Of a stretch of 64,000 nucleotides of DNA, positions 35,767 to 45,957 are shown in pieces. The DNA lies in assembly GCF_002086115.1 (NCBI RefSeq), contig NZ_MVHJ01000011.1, forward strand, positions 62,001 through 126,000. The letters are read 5' to 3'. The position numbers and the translations under genes are program-made. Position 1 is the stretch's first letter; every line of letters starts with the position of its first letter. The stretch is from Mycolicibacterium bacteremicum. Lineage in GTDB: Bacteria; Actinomycetota; Actinomycetes; Mycobacteriales; Mycobacteriaceae. Under the pieces are notes generated by a model, which did not search any database, was not told the origin of the DNA, and saw only the letters and a program-made list of their open reading frames with translations.

Positions 35767-37181
35767 AGAATGGCGCCCGAGGTGTACTTGGCCGCCTCCG
35801 GGTGGCGTCCGACCAGTTCGTCGACGGCCGCGACCACCGCGTCCACCTGATCACCGGCGGCACCGGTGAACGCCGCCTTGTCGGCCAGCGCGGCATCCAG
35901 CGCGATGCGGTCCAGTGGCAGCCGCGGGTCGGCGGCCAACCGGTCCAGCAGGTCGGGCTCGGAGCCCTTTTCCCGCATGGCCAGCGCGACGGCCACCGCG
36001 TGCTCCTTGATGACCTCGTGGGCCGATTCCCGGCCCACCCCGGCGCGCACCGCGGCGATCAGGATCCGGGTGGTGGCCAGGAACGGCAGGTAGCGGTCCA
36101 GCTCACGTTGAATGACCGCCGGGTAGGCACCGAACTCGTCGAGCACGGTCAGGAACGTCTCGGTCTGGCCGTCGATGGCGAAGAACGCATCGGGCAGGGC
36201 CACCCGGCGCACCACCGAGCAGAACACGTCCCCCTCGTTCCACTGTGCACCGGCCAGTTCGGCGGCCATCGAGGCGTAACCCCGCAGGACCACCTGCAGT
36301 CCGTTGACCCGTTCGCACGAGCGGGTGTTCATCTTGTGCGGCATGGCCGAGGAGCCCACCTGGCCCGGCGCGAAGCCTTCGGTCACCAGTTCGTGGCCGG
36401 CCATCAGCCGGATGGTGTGGGCGAAGGAGGACGGGCCGGCACCCAGCTGTACCAGCGCGGAGACCACGTCGTGATCCAGCGAGCGCGGGTACACCTGGCC
36501 GACGCTGGTGAAAACGTCGGTGAAGCCCAGGAATTCGGCGATCCGACGCTCCAGGTCGGCCAGCTTGCCCGCGTCACCGTCGAACAGGTCCAGCATGTCC
36601 TGGGCGGTACCCATCGGGCCCTTGACCCCGCGCAGCGGGTAACGGTCGATGAGCTCGCGCAGCCGGGTCAGCGCCAGCAGGGTCTCCTCGGCGGCCGAGG
36701 CGAACCGCTTGCCCAGCGTGGTCGCCTGGGCGGCGACGTTGTGGCTGCGGCCCGCCATCACGACATCGCGGTAGAGCACCGCTCGCTCGGCCAGCCGCGC
36801 GACGACGGCCACCCCATGGCTGAAGACCAGTTCCAGCGACTGGCGGATCTGCAGCTGCTCGACGTTCTCGGTGAGGTCGCGACTGGTCATGCCCTTGTGC
36901 ACGTGTTCGTGCCCGGCCAGCGCGTTGAACTCCTCGATCCGTGCCTTCACGTCGTGGCGGGTCACCCGCTCGCGGGCCGCGATCGAGGCCAGATCGACGT
37001 TGTCCAGGACCCGCTCGTAGTCGGCCACCACGCCGTCGGGTACCGCGATACCCAGTTCGGCCTGGCCACGCAGCACCGCCAGCCACAACCGGCGCTCGGC
37101 GATGATCTTGTTCTCCGGTGACCAGATCGCGGCCATCTCGTCGCTCGCGTAGCGGTTGGCCAGAACATTCGGGATCGTCAC
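35763..37181 (-). CDS. purB: Adenylosuccinate lyase
   Basis: PurB removes fumarate from SAICAR and adenylosuccinate, steps eight and twelve of AMP synthesis. The 472-aa enzyme has [20 protein letters not shown] at its start, the catalytic [11 protein letters not shown] segment and the signature loop [13 protein letters not shown]. The GTG at 37181 gives the same length and N-terminus as other mycobacterial PurB proteins; a GTG two codons upstream is possible. It follows the APC permease by 11 bp. Confidence 0.95.
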   Translation of the reverse strand: MTIPNVLANRYASDEMAAIWSPENKIIAERRLWLAVLRGQAELGIAVPDGVVADYERVLDNVDLASIAARERVTRHDVKARIEEFNALAGHEHVHKGMTSRDLTENVEQLQIRQSLELVFSHGVAVVARLAERAVLYRDVVMAGRSHNVAAQATTLGKRFASAAEETLLALTRLRELIDRYPLRGVKGPMGTAQDMLDLFDGDAGKLADLERRIAEFLGFTDVFTSVGQVYPRSLDHDVVSALVQLGAGPSSFAHTIRLMAGHELVTEGFAPGQVGSSAMPHKMNTRSCERVNGLQVVLRGYASMAAELAGAQWNEGDVFCSVVRRVALPDAFFAIDGQTETFLTVLDEFGAYPAVIQRELDRYLPFLATTRILIAAVRAGVGRESAHEVIKEHAVAVALAMREKGSEPDLLDRLAADPRLPLDRIALDAALADKAAFTGAAGDQVDAVVAAVDELVGRHPEAAKYTSGAIL

Positions 37182-37192
37182 GGACACACAGC

Positions 37193-38611
37193 TTAGGGTG
37201 CGTCCCCGAGATGGGTCGGATCGGTGATGCCCTGGCCGCGGATGCCCAGCTGTCTGTTGATCAGTGTGGTGATGAAGAACAGCACGATGCCGGTCAGGAT
37301 GAGCGCCCCGGCCAGGATGTACTGCTGACCGGGCCGGCCCGAGAACGGCAGCACGAGGTAGGCCGAGGCGAAGAAGCCGATCACCGGCAGTGCCGTCGGC
37401 GTCCGGAAGTGGCCGCCGGTGGCCCGCACGTCGCGACGCAGGACGAGCACGGCGACGTTCACCATCGCGAACACCGCGAGCAGCAGCAGTGAGGTGGTGC
37501 CGCCGAGGATCGAGATGGCGTCGTCGTCCGCCACGGCCGAGACGTAGAAGATCAGGCCGAAGGCGATCAGGGTGGTGAACACGATGGCCACCCACGGGGT
37601 GTGCCGCTCGCGGTGCACGGTGCCCAGCACCGGGGGCAGCACGTGTTGGCGCGCCATCCCATAGATCAGCCGGCTGGCCATCAGCATGTTGATCAGCGCG
37701 GTGTTGGCGACCGCGAACATCGAGATGAACGGGAAGATGTCGTCGATCGGTAGATTCGGCGCGCCGGCCTTCACGACGTCGATCAACGGGGTCTTGCTGG
37801 CCGCCAGGTCGCCGACCGGCACCAGGGCCACCGCGATGATCGCCACCACGACATAGACCACGCCCGCGATCCCCAGCCCGGTCAGCAGCACCTTGGGGAA
37901 GGTGCGCACCGGATCCTTGGTCTCCTCGGCCATGTTCACCGAGTCCTCGAAGCCGACCATGGCGAAGAACGCCAACGAGGTGGCGGCGGTGATCGCCAGG
38001 AAGGTGTTCTTGTCCTCCGGGGTGTCGAAGGCCACGACCCGGGAGAAGTCGACGTCGCCGCCCCCGGTGAAGGCCCACATACCCACCAAAATCACGATCA
38101 GCAGACCGGTGATCTCGATGACGGTCAGGACGACGTTGAGCTTGACGCTCTCGCTGACACCGCGGAAGTTCACCGCCGCGATCAGGCCCATGAACAACAG
38201 CGCCACCACGACCACGCCGGCCTTGCCCCAGTCCAGACCGAAGGCGACATCGAAATTCGCCGCGAAGAATCGCGAAGCCGTTGAGGCCGAGGTGATTCCG
38301 GAACACATGACGACGAACGCGACCAGGAAGGTGACGAACTGGATACCGAATGCCTTGTGCGCGTAAAGCGCGGCGCCCGCGGCCTGCGGATACTTGGTGA
38401 CCAGTTCCAGATAGCTGAACGCGGTGATCGTGGCGATCACGAAGGCCACCAGGAACGGCAGCCAGGCGGCTCCGCCGACCTCCTTGGCCACCTGCCCGGT
38501 CAGCGCGTACACGCCGGTGCCCAGGATGTCGCCCACGACGAACAGCAGGAGCAGGCCCGGGCCCATCACCCGCCGAAGCTGGGGTTCCTCCTTGGTTTCC
38601 GGCTGCGTCAT
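37193..38611 (-). CDS. APC-superfamily amino acid permease
   Basis: A 472-aa protein with about 12 helices and the family start GPGLLLLFVVGDILGTGVYALTGQVA. The GIGVGT-like loop is GDILGTGVYA, and FFAMVGFEDSVNMAEETKDP is the conserved helix 6-7 region. It imports amino acids or polyamines with protons; specificity cannot be read. It lies between a TetR gene (20 bp upstream) and purB, suggesting the TetR controls it. Confidence 0.85.
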   Translation of the reverse strand: MTQPETKEEPQLRRVMGPGLLLLFVVGDILGTGVYALTGQVAKEVGGAAWLPFLVAFVIATITAFSYLELVTKYPQAAGAALYAHKAFGIQFVTFLVAFVVMCSGITSASTASRFFAANFDVAFGLDWGKAGVVVVALLFMGLIAAVNFRGVSESVKLNVVLTVIEITGLLIVILVGMWAFTGGGDVDFSRVVAFDTPEDKNTFLAITAATSLAFFAMVGFEDSVNMAEETKDPVRTFPKVLLTGLGIAGVVYVVVAIIAVALVPVGDLAASKTPLIDVVKAGAPNLPIDDIFPFISMFAVANTALINMLMASRLIYGMARQHVLPPVLGTVHRERHTPWVAIVFTTLIAFGLIFYVSAVADDDAISILGGTTSLLLLAVFAMVNVAVLVLRRDVRATGGHFRTPTALPVIGFFASAYLVLPFSGRPGQQYILAGALILTGIVLFFITTLINRQLGIRGQGITDPTHLGDAP

Positions 38612-38630
38612 GCCCGCCCCCTCACTGGTC

Positions 38631-39260
38631 TCAGACGTGCACGGCCCGGTCGTCGACTGGTGCGAGCACGTCGATCACGTCGATCAACGTCGCCCGGGCG
38701 CTGGCGCGGGGGCCCTCCCCTTCGTCCACCAGAGAGGCAACCACAGCTCCGTCCACGGCGCACACCAGGGCGGTGACGAGTTCGGACCGTACCGCCCGGC
38801 CGGACCGTTCGACGACCTCGACCACGGCATCGGTGCGCTGCCGCAGGATGCGGCGCTGGATGTCGCGCAGCTCGGGTTGCCGGGCGCAGGCGATGAATCG
38901 CTCGTAGCGCGAGATCAACTGCTCGGACACCTGGGAGCCGGGATCCTCGCCCACCAACAGGTCGACCAGCAGGTCGGCGGTCGACTCGGCGCCGCGCCGT
39001 CGCCGGGACAGGGTGGCCACAGCCAGCCGCAGTTGTTCGGTCTCGCGCAACCCCACATACTCGACGGCCTTGGCGATCAGATCGTCCAGTGACGAGAAGT
39101 AGTAGGTGGTCGATGCCAGCGGCAGACCGGCCCGCGCCGCGACGGCACGATGGCGTACCGCGTCGATGCCGCCCTCACACAGCAGGTCGGCGGCAGCACT
39201 CACCAGAGCGCACCGCCGCCGCTCACCCTTGGGAGTCACCGCCGCCGTCACGCATTGCAT
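38631..39260 (-). CDS. TetR-family regulator (Rv0775-like)
   Basis: This 209-aa regulator has a helix-turn-helix at residues ~15-60 (AAADLLCEGGIDAVRHRAVAARAGLPLASTTYYFSSLDDLI), followed by a ligand-binding helical domain. It heads a probable operon with the APC permease, purB and cyp126, and diverges from a secreted esterase gene. The ~96 bp between the two contain short palindromic patches (for example ATCGCGAT near 39323) that could be its operator. A start at 39251 is an alternative. Confidence 0.85.
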   Translation of the reverse strand: MQCVTAAVTPKGERRRCALVSAAADLLCEGGIDAVRHRAVAARAGLPLASTTYYFSSLDDLIAKAVEYVGLRETEQLRLAVATLSRRRRGAESTADLLVDLLVGEDPGSQVSEQLISRYERFIACARQPELRDIQRRILRQRTDAVVEVVERSGRAVRSELVTALVCAVDGAVVASLVDEGEGPRASARATLIDVIDVLAPVDDRAVHV

Positions 39261-39356
39261 CGTGCCAGCAAAGGCCCAGTTGTTTGGGGGTTTTCGGCAA
39301 TCATTAAGGCATTACACATGTATCGCGATGCGACCAAGATCAACTGCGGTGGCAGG

Positions 39357-40172
39357 ATGGCGCGCATGGCTGCCCCGAATCGCCGCGCCGTATTACGGAT
39401 GGGTCTTGGTCTGGCCGCCGGCGCCGCGCTGGCTCCCGCGATCGCGCGCGCCGACCCGGCACCCACCTATGAGACCGGTTCATTCGCCTCGGCCGCGCGC
39501 GGTGGAATTCAGACCAGTTGGGCGATCGCCCGCCCGCCCGGGCAGACCGGCCCGCTGCGGCCCGTGATCGCGTTGCACGGCAAGGGTAGTGACGCCGCGA
39601 CGGTGATGGCGGGCGGTGTCGAACAGGGTCTTGCCGAGGCCGTGGCGGCGGGTCTGCCGCCGTTCGCGGTGGTGGCTGTCGACGGTGGTGGCGGCTATTG
39701 GCACCGGCGGGCCTCCGGGGACGATGCGGGTGCGATGGTGCTCGACGAACTGCTGCCGATGCTGGCCGGGCGGGGGTTGGACACCTCGCGGGTGGGGTTC
39801 ATCGGTTGGTCGATGGGCGGGTACGGCGCATTGCTGCTGGGCGCGCGACTGGGCGTTGCGCGTACCGCGGCCATCTGCGCGGTCAGCCCGGCGCTGTGGA
39901 CGTCGGCCGGGGCGGCCGCACCGGGCGCCTTCGACGACGCGGCGGATTACGCCGCCAACAGTGTGTGGGGCTTGCCCGCCCTGGGGTCGATCCCGGTGCG
40001 CATCGATTGCGGCAACAGCGACCCGTTCGCCGCGGCGACACGCGAGTTCATCGACCAGTTGCCGACTCCGCCGGCGGGCGGGTTCTCTCCCGGCGGCCAC
40101 GACGGCGCGTTCTGGAGTTCCCAGTTGCCCGCCGAGATCACCTGGCTGGCACCGCTACTGGTCAGAGGTTGA
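39357..40172 (+). CDS. Exported esterase/alpha-beta hydrolase, Tat-type signal
   Basis: About 271 aa. The N-terminus [29 protein letters not shown] is a twin-arginine-type signal with a likely cleavage after ARA. The mature protein is an alpha/beta-hydrolase with nucleophile motif GWSMGGYG and a late GGHDG His. It matches Rv0774c, an exported esterase related to mycolyltransferase-like folds. A second ATG at 39366 would give 268 aa. Its stop overlaps the convergent purD stop region by 11 bp. Confidence 0.82.
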   Translation: MARMAAPNRRAVLRMGLGLAAGAALAPAIARADPAPTYETGSFASAARGGIQTSWAIARPPGQTGPLRPVIALHGKGSDAATVMAGGVEQGLAEAVAAGLPPFAVVAVDGGGGYWHRRASGDDAGAMVLDELLPMLAGRGLDTSRVGFIGWSMGGYGALLLGARLGVARTAAICAVSPALWTSAGAAAPGAFDDAADYAANSVWGLPALGSIPVRIDCGNSDPFAAATREFIDQLPTPPAGGFSPGGHDGAFWSSQLPAEITWLAPLLVRG

Positions 40173-41430
40173 TTCGGCCCTCGGCCGCGGCCAGTCCGAT
40201 GTCCCTGCGAAAGTGACTGCCGGGCAACTTGATAGCCCCGATCCGGGCATAGACCGCGGCACGGGCGGAGTCCAGGTCGGTGCCGGTGCCGACCACCGAC
40301 AGCACCCGGCCACCGGTCGAGACCACCGCACCGTCCTCGCGCCGAGCCGTGCCGGCGTGCAACACCCCGTCGGCCTCGGCGCCGAGGATGACGTCGCCGG
40401 TGCGGGGCCGGCCCGGGTAGTTCTCGGCCGCGATCACCACGGTCACGGCGGCGCCGTCCTTCCAGCGCAACTCCTCGAAGGAGGCCAGGGTGCCGGTCGC
40501 GGCCGCGTTGAGCAGTCCGCCCAGCGGTGACTCCAGCAGGGCCAGCACGGCCTGGGTCTCCGGATCGCCGAAGCGGCAGTTGAACTCCACCACCGAGGGG
40601 CCGGCCGAGGTGATGGCCAGACCGGCATACAGCAGGCCGGAGAATGAACTGCCCCGCGAGACCAGTTCGGCGGCAACGGGTTTGACGATCTCATCGACGA
40701 TCTGGGTGACGGTTTCGGCGGGCAGCCAGGGCAGCGGGGTGTAGGCGCCCATGCCACCAGTGTTGGGTCCGGTGTCGTTGTCGCCCACCCGTTTGAAGTC
40801 CTGGGCGGGCAGCAGGGCGACAACAGTCTCACCGTCGACGACACAGAACAGCGAGACCTCGGGGCCGTCGAGGAAGGATTCGAGCAGCACCGGATGGCCG
40901 GAATCCAGCAGTGCCGCGGCGTGCGCACGGGCGGCGGCGCGGTCGGTGGTGACGACCACTCCCTTGCCGGCGGCCAAACCGTCGTCCTTGACCACCCAGG
41001 CCGCCTGGCCGGCCGGCGGGCCGAACCGGTCGAGCGCGGCGTCGAGGTGGCCGGGGTTGTCGACGATCTCGCTGCCTGCGGTGCGCACCCCCGCGGCGGC
41101 CATCACGTCCTTGGCGAAGGCCTTGGATCCCTCGATGCGCGCGGCGTCCTTGGACGGGCCGAAACAGGCGATGCCCGCGGCCCGCAAGGCGTCGGCGACG
41201 CCGAGGACCAGTGGCACCTCAGGCCCCACCACCACCAGGTCGGCCTCGACCTTCTGCGCGAGCGCGACAACTGCGGCACCGGAGGTGATGTCGAGGTCAT
41301 GTTGCTCGGCGATGGCCGCGGTGCCGGCGTTACCGGGGGCCACCCCCAGCCAGTCGACCTGCGGGTCGCGGCGCAGGGCCAGCAGCAGGGCGTGTTCACG
41401 GGCTCCGGATCCGATGACGAGGACGCGCAC
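40162..41430 (-). CDS. purD: Phosphoribosylamine-glycine ligase (GAR synthetase)
   Basis: PurD couples phosphoribosylamine to glycine with ATP. The 422-aa ATP-grasp enzyme has [15 protein letters not shown] at the N-terminus, [13 protein letters not shown] in the ATP-grasp region, [15 protein letters not shown] and [11 protein letters not shown]. The GTG at 41430 yields the length of other mycobacterial PurD proteins; upstream codons in frame run into the P450 promoter. TAGTCT lies eight bases before the GTG, so the 5' leader is nearly absent. Confidence 0.95.
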   Translation of the reverse strand: MRVLVIGSGAREHALLLALRRDPQVDWLGVAPGNAGTAAIAEQHDLDITSGAAVVALAQKVEADLVVVGPEVPLVLGVADALRAAGIACFGPSKDAARIEGSKAFAKDVMAAAGVRTAGSEIVDNPGHLDAALDRFGPPAGQAAWVVKDDGLAAGKGVVVTTDRAAARAHAAALLDSGHPVLLESFLDGPEVSLFCVVDGETVVALLPAQDFKRVGDNDTGPNTGGMGAYTPLPWLPAETVTQIVDEIVKPVAAELVSRGSSFSGLLYAGLAITSAGPSVVEFNCRFGDPETQAVLALLESPLGGLLNAAATGTLASFEELRWKDGAAVTVVIAAENYPGRPRTGDVILGAEADGVLHAGTARREDGAVVSTGGRVLSVVGTGTDLDSARAAVYARIGAIKLPGSHFRRDIGLAAAEGRINL

Positions 41431-41479
41431 GAGTGCCAAGACTATCCGGCCGCAGGGCGGATCGTGTCCGGGTCCACGG

Positions 41480-41506
41480 CCATACACGTTGCGATTGGGT
41501 GTATGG
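41480..41506. promoter_or_regulatory. Candidate operator between purD and the CYP125-like gene
   Basis: Perfect 8-bp inverted arms CCATACAC (41480-41487) and GTGTATGG (41499-41506) are separated by 11 bp, 43 bp upstream of the P450 start and 49 bp from the purD start. The spacing fits a TetR dimer, and a TetR gene follows the P450. Confidence 0.55.
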
Positions 41507-41549
41507 TCGACGGAACGAGTGCAATAGGTCACATCAAAAGGGGCTGTCG

Positions 41550-42782
41550 ATGACGACGACGAATGCCTGTCCGTTCGGGGCGGGCTACGACTTCACTGAT
41601 CCCGAGGTGCTGCTGGCGGGCATCCCGGTCACCGAGTTCGCCCACCTGCGCAAGACGGCGCCGATCTGGTGGAACGAGCAGCGTGAGTCGATCTTCGACG
41701 ACGGCGGCTACTGGGTGATCAGCCGGCACGAGGACGTGAAGGCGATCTCGCGTAATACCGGCGACGTGTGGTCCACCAACGCCAAGGGCGCGGTCATGCG
41801 GCTGCCCGACGGCATCACCGCCGATCAGCTGGACCTGACCAAGGCGCTGTTGATCAATCACGACGCACCCGAGCACACCCGGCTGCGCAAGTTGGTCTCG
41901 CGACTGTTCACGCCGCGGTCGGTGGCCGCCCTGGAGGCGAAGCTGGCCGTGGCCGCCCGGGACATCGTCGCCAGGGCCGCCGAGCGCGGATCAGGAAACT
42001 TCGTCGACGACGTGGCGATGCCGCTGCCGCTGCAAGCCATAGCCGACCTGATCGGCGTGCCCGAGCAGGACCGCGAGAAGATCTTCCACTGGTCCAACTG
42101 CATCATGAACACCGACGACCCGGACTTCGACAGCGATCCCACGACGGCCAACGCCGAGTTGATGGGCTACGCGTACACCATGGCCGAGCAGCGCCGCGCA
42201 TGCCCGGCCGATGACATCGTCACCCGGCTGGTGCAGGCCGATATCGACGGCGAATCGATCTCCGAGGTGGAATTCGCCTTCTTCGTGATCCTGTTGGCCG
42301 TGGCAGGCAACGAGACCACCCGCAATGCAATGACGCACGGCATGAACGCCTTCCTCGAAAACCCGGATCAGTGGGAGCTTTTCAAGCGCGACCGGCCGGA
42401 CACCGCGGTCGAGGAGATCATCCGGTGGGCCAGCCCGGTGCACTGCTTCCAGCGCACCGCCCTGGTCGACACCGAGGTCGGGGGTGTCGCGATCCGGCAG
42501 GGGCAGCGGGTGGGGCTGTTCTACAGCTCGGCCAATTACGACGAAGAGGTCTTCACCGATCCATTCCGCTTCGATATCCTGCGCAACCCGAACCCCCATC
42601 TGGCCTTCGGCGGCAACGGCGCGCATTTCTGCATCGGGGCCAACCTGGCGCGGATGGAGATCAAGCTGATGTTCAACGAGATCGCCGATCAGATTCCCGA
42701 CATCTCCAAACTGGCTGAGCCGCAGCGGCTTCGGTCCGGCTGGATCAACGGTGTCAAGGAACTGCAGGTTTCCTACAGCTGA
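41550..42782 (+). CDS. Cytochrome P450, CYP125-like
   Basis: A 410-aa P450 with heme loop [18 protein letters not shown]-helix [15 protein letters not shown] and ExxR in EEIIR. Sequence blocks such as [16 protein letters not shown] and [11 protein letters not shown] closely resemble CYP125, the cholesterol/cholestenone C26-hydroxylase, so this is probably a CYP125-family paralogue acting on a sterol or branched lipid side chain. It has a Shine-Dalgarno leader (AAAAGGGG) and an upstream inverted-repeat operator, and is followed by a TetR gene 16 bp later. Confidence 0.85.
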   Translation: MTTTNACPFGAGYDFTDPEVLLAGIPVTEFAHLRKTAPIWWNEQRESIFDDGGYWVISRHEDVKAISRNTGDVWSTNAKGAVMRLPDGITADQLDLTKALLINHDAPEHTRLRKLVSRLFTPRSVAALEAKLAVAARDIVARAAERGSGNFVDDVAMPLPLQAIADLIGVPEQDREKIFHWSNCIMNTDDPDFDSDPTTANAELMGYAYTMAEQRRACPADDIVTRLVQADIDGESISEVEFAFFVILLAVAGNETTRNAMTHGMNAFLENPDQWELFKRDRPDTAVEEIIRWASPVHCFQRTALVDTEVGGVAIRQGQRVGLFYSSANYDEEVFTDPFRFDILRNPNPHLAFGGNGAHFCIGANLARMEIKLMFNEIADQIPDISKLAEPQRLRSGWINGVKELQVSYS

Positions 42783-42798
42783 TCGCTACAATTCCGGC

Positions 42799-43392
42799 GT
42801 GCGAACCCACGGGTGGTCGGGTGCGGCGCCGGCCAGTGACGAAGAGGCCGTCGCCCGCATCCTGGCTGCCGCGGGCAAGGCGATCGACGAGCGCGGGGCC
42901 GACTTCTCCATCGCCGACGTCGCCCGCACGCTCGGGGTCACCCGCCAGACCGTGTACCGCTATTTCCCCAGCACCGATGCGCTGCTGATGCAGGCGGGCG
43001 TGGTGGCCGCCACCGCCTTCCTGGAACGGCTGGCCGCGCACATCGACGGGATCACCGATCCGGCGGACGCCGCGACCGAGGCCATCGCGACCGCACTGGA
43101 GTGGCTGCCCAAGGACAAACACATCGGGCTGCTGCTGGCCCCGGATCGCACCCCGTCGCTGACGGAGTCGGTGACCTCGGATATCGGCCTGCAGTTCGCG
43201 CAGTCGGTGGTGCGCCGTTTCGACGTCGACTGGGAGGCGGCGGGTTTCGGCGATGATGATCTCGATGAACTGGCCGAACACCTGTTGCGCATCATCCAGT
43301 CGTTCGTGATCGACCCCGGCCGGCCGCCGCGCACGGGTGCACAGTTACGCGCCTACTTACGGCGGTGGGTGGCTCCGGCGCTGCGGCCCTGA
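42799..43392 (+). CDS. TetR-family regulator next to the CYP125-like gene
   Basis: This 197-aa protein has an N-terminal helix-turn-helix (FSIADVARTLGVTRQTVYRYFPSTDALLMQAG) and a variable ligand domain. The GTG at 42799 is preceded at six bases by TACAAT (42787-42792), a textbook leaderless promoter, so it can be expressed separately from the P450 whose stop is 16 bp upstream. It likely binds the inverted repeat at 41480-41506. Confidence 0.85.
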   Translation: MRTHGWSGAAPASDEEAVARILAAAGKAIDERGADFSIADVARTLGVTRQTVYRYFPSTDALLMQAGVVAATAFLERLAAHIDGITDPADAATEAIATALEWLPKDKHIGLLLAPDRTPSLTESVTSDIGLQFAQSVVRRFDVDWEAAGFGDDDLDELAEHLLRIIQSFVIDPGRPPRTGAQLRAYLRRWVAPALRP

Positions 43393-43405
43393 TCCATTGC
43401 GACGT

Positions 43406-43444
43406 GTGGAGTCTCAGCCGTACTCATTACGGGTGCGGCTCCAC
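43406..43444. terminator. Nested hairpin, probable bidirectional terminator
   Basis: Outer arms GTGGAG (43406-43411)/CTCCAC (43439-43444) enclose inner arms CCGTA (43418-43422)/TACGG (43428-43432). It sits between the convergent TetR and 408-aa genes. Confidence 0.6.
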
Positions 43445-43452
43445 GAATCGTG

Positions 43453-44679
43453 CTAGACGACGGTGAGCGGCAGCGACTTGCGCTCCTCGAACACCCACGA
43501 CGCGCCACCGCTGAACTCGCACACCTCGACCTCGGGCAGTTTCTTGGCGGCCGTGTCGGTCTCGACGACCCGCACGGTCCAATCCGATTCGGTGCCCGAC
43601 ACCTCGGCCCGCAGGTGCGGGTCGACGGCCTGGACGATGGCCTGCAATGGCGCATCGCCGACGGGTGACACCAGCGCGATCCAGGACCCGTCCTCATACG
43701 CCGCCGAGCGGCGTACGTGTACGAAGCCCGGGTCGACATCGGCCGATACGTAGGCGGCGGGGTTGAGCAACGGATGCAGTTCCAGCACCCGCAACGCGGC
43801 GCCGGCGTCGGCCGGCAACTTCAGGGCCTTATGGATGCGCTCGGCAGCCACCCCTGCGATGCCGATGAGCTGTTTGGTGCGGATCGACCGGGCCAGCTCG
43901 GTATCGCCGCCGGCCCGCTTCTCCACGGCGATCTGAAACGACTTGACCAGCAGGTGCATCTGGATGCACACCTCATCGGCTATCCGCACCAGCGCCGAAT
44001 GCGAGAATGCGGCGAAGTCGACGTCGGCGAGCAGCTCGCCCGAGTAATCGGCCTGGCCTTCGTCATCCGGGTCGATCGGGTCCAGCTCAACCGCGTGCGC
44101 GTGGGTGGCCGCGACGAGGTCCATCTCGGGGATGAAGGGCACCTCGGGATAGGACTCGTCGATGATGACCGTCCACCGGCAGTGCGGGTGCTGATCGGCC
44201 GGGGTGCGCGGCGGCCGGTGGATCGGCCGGACCTGCGCCTTGCGGTTGGTGGCCAGTGCGGTGGCGTCGAAGGTGGGGTCCTCGATGTCGTGGCACATGC
44301 CCTTGACGTAATCCGGGCCCATCGGCTCGACGTCGAGCAACGCCCCGCAGTGGTCGAGGTAGAACTCACCGTGCCAGCGGTCGTGCACGATGTAGCGGAA
44401 ATCCATGAACTGCGGTGGCGCCCCGATATCCAGCTGCAAACCCTTGAACAGCGTGAAGATGTCGACGCCCTCGTACTTCAGCGCCTTCTGCATCCGCCGG
44501 GTGTAGAGCGGGCTGGCGGCCGCCCACTCCTCGATGGCGATCTGCAGCATTTCCTCACGACCGAAATTGCTGATACACCAGGCCATTCCGGACCGGTCGA
44601 TCAACTGGCCGATCAGCAGCAGCTCGGGAACCAGGGTCGCCAGCTCCTCGCGCGACAGCGCGGCGTATCTACTCATCAT
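43453..44679 (-). CDS. Uncharacterised 408-aa protein, last gene of the ALDH operon
   Basis: A soluble 408-aa protein without signal or clear membrane helix. Notable blocks are HDRWHGEFYLDHCGALLDVEPMG and GMCHDIEDPTFDATA, rich in His, Cys, Asp and Glu and plausibly metal- or substrate-binding; RPIHRPPRTP follows. I do not recognise the family. The start overlaps the CMD gene by 11 bp, and all five genes of this leftward operon are packed without gaps, so it should belong to the same pathway, perhaps as the enzyme that defines its substrate. Confidence 0.7.
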   Translation of the reverse strand: MMSRYAALSREELATLVPELLLIGQLIDRSGMAWCISNFGREEMLQIAIEEWAAASPLYTRRMQKALKYEGVDIFTLFKGLQLDIGAPPQFMDFRYIVHDRWHGEFYLDHCGALLDVEPMGPDYVKGMCHDIEDPTFDATALATNRKAQVRPIHRPPRTPADQHPHCRWTVIIDESYPEVPFIPEMDLVAATHAHAVELDPIDPDDEGQADYSGELLADVDFAAFSHSALVRIADEVCIQMHLLVKSFQIAVEKRAGGDTELARSIRTKQLIGIAGVAAERIHKALKLPADAGAALRVLELHPLLNPAAYVSADVDPGFVHVRRSAAYEDGSWIALVSPVGDAPLQAIVQAVDPHLRAEVSGTESDWTVRVVETDTAAKKLPEVEVCEFSGGASWVFEERKSLPLTVV

Positions 44680-45118
44680 CGAGGGACTTCCCGGAGTGCA
44701 TCTTCACCGCGGCATCGACGTTGGCCCGCTTGTCCTCTCCGGCCCCCTTCTCGGCGGCCTTCTTGCGCTGCCGGACCACCTTGCTCACCGCGCCGTCGAG
44801 CTTGGAGCCCAGCGGGAACCCGAGGTAATGCGTGATGAACACCGCCACCTCCTTGAGCTCCTCGGCGGTCAGCTCCCCGTTGTGCAGGGCCGCGTTGATC
44901 TGGATCTCGGCGAGGTCAGAGTTGCCCACCGCGGTCACCGCCGCCAGGGTCAGCAGTCGCTTGTCGCGCATCGACAGGCCGGGCCGGGTCCAGATGGTGC
45001 CGAACAGGTGCTCGACGGTGAGATCGAAATACGGGTCGCCCTGGATGTCGGGCATCTCCCAGCCGTAGACCTCGTTCATCTTCTGCAGGCCGTGCGTGCG
45101 ACGGTCGGTCATCCTCAC
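44669..45118 (-). CDS. Carboxymuconolactone decarboxylase (CMD) family protein
   Basis: A 149-aa all-helical protein with the CMD core LSMRDKRLLTLAAVTAVGNSDLAEIQINAALHNGELTAEELKEV, as in Rv0771. The AhpD-type CxxC pair is absent, so it is closer to the PcaC/decarboxylase branch than to peroxidase AhpD. The GTG at 45118 overlaps the dehydrogenase stop (GTGA). Its true substrate in mycobacteria is unknown. Confidence 0.85.
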   Translation of the reverse strand: MRMTDRRTHGLQKMNEVYGWEMPDIQGDPYFDLTVEHLFGTIWTRPGLSMRDKRLLTLAAVTAVGNSDLAEIQINAALHNGELTAEELKEVAVFITHYLGFPLGSKLDGAVSKVVRQRKKAAEKGAGEDKRANVDAAVKMHSGKSLDDE

Positions 45119-45957
45119 TGCTCCTTCGTGTGCGGTACTCCGAGACCATCGGCCAGGCCGCGCAACGCCACCTGCGCCAACGGAAGATCCACTCCCACAG
45201 CCTCACCCAATCCCAGGGCCAGCGTCAGATCCTTCTCGCCGAGGCCGCGGGTGTGGGTGAACATGTCGAACAGCCAGTGGTCGGGGTCCAGCGGCGTGGT
45301 GTCATCGCGCAGGATGATCGCTCCGGGCCCGCCGCTCTGGGCGTCGCTGTGGCGCACCACCCGGCCCAGCTTCTGCAGGTCGATGCCGGCCGCCTCGGCC
45401 AATGCCATCGCCTCGCAGGAGGCGGCAAACCCGATGAAGGTCAACATGTTGCGCGCCAGCTTCATCCGGGTGCCCGCACCCGGTTCACCGGCCCGCACCA
45501 CCAGCGACGCCCACTTCTTGAACACCGGTTTGACCGATGCGTAGGCCTCTTCCGAGGCGCCGACCATGACGGCCAGTTCGCCCTTGTCTGCGGCGCTCGC
45601 TCCCCCACTGACCGGGGCATCCACGATGTGAATACCTTTGGGCGCCAGCTGCTCGGCCAGTTCAGGCGCAGTATCCGGGTCGATGGTGGAGTGGATGGCG
45701 ATGACGGTGCCGGGCGCGGCATGCTCACCGAGCTGTCCCACCACCTCGCGCACCTGCGCGTCGTTGAGCACCGTCACGCTGATGACATCGGCCTTGGCGA
45801 CGTCGGCGACGCTGTCGGCCACTTCGGCACCCAGCTCCACCAACGGCGTCATCGCCTCGGTGCGCACGTCGAAGACGATCAGCCCGTCCGGCCAGTCGGC
45901 GAGCCGCTTGGCCATCGGCGCACCCTGGTTGCCCAGCCCGATATACCCGATCTTCAT
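45115..45957 (-). CDS. 3-hydroxyisobutyrate/beta-hydroxyacid dehydrogenase family
   Basis: This 280-aa NAD(P)-dependent enzyme (Rv0770 type) has the dinucleotide motif YIGLGNQGAPMAKRL, the substrate-binding DAPVSGGASAADKGEL, and the catalytic Lys in GTRMKLARNML. It oxidises a beta-hydroxyacid to a semialdehyde or keto acid. The ATG at 45957 overlaps the SDR stop. Longer in-frame starts fall within the SDR gene and are rejected. Confidence 0.88.
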   Translation of the reverse strand: MKIGYIGLGNQGAPMAKRLADWPDGLIVFDVRTEAMTPLVELGAEVADSVADVAKADVISVTVLNDAQVREVVGQLGEHAAPGTVIAIHSTIDPDTAPELAEQLAPKGIHIVDAPVSGGASAADKGELAVMVGASEEAYASVKPVFKKWASLVVRAGEPGAGTRMKLARNMLTFIGFAASCEAMALAEAAGIDLQKLGRVVRHSDAQSGGPGAIILRDDTTPLDPDHWLFDMFTHTRGLGEKDLTLALGLGEAVGVDLPLAQVALRGLADGLGVPHTKEQ

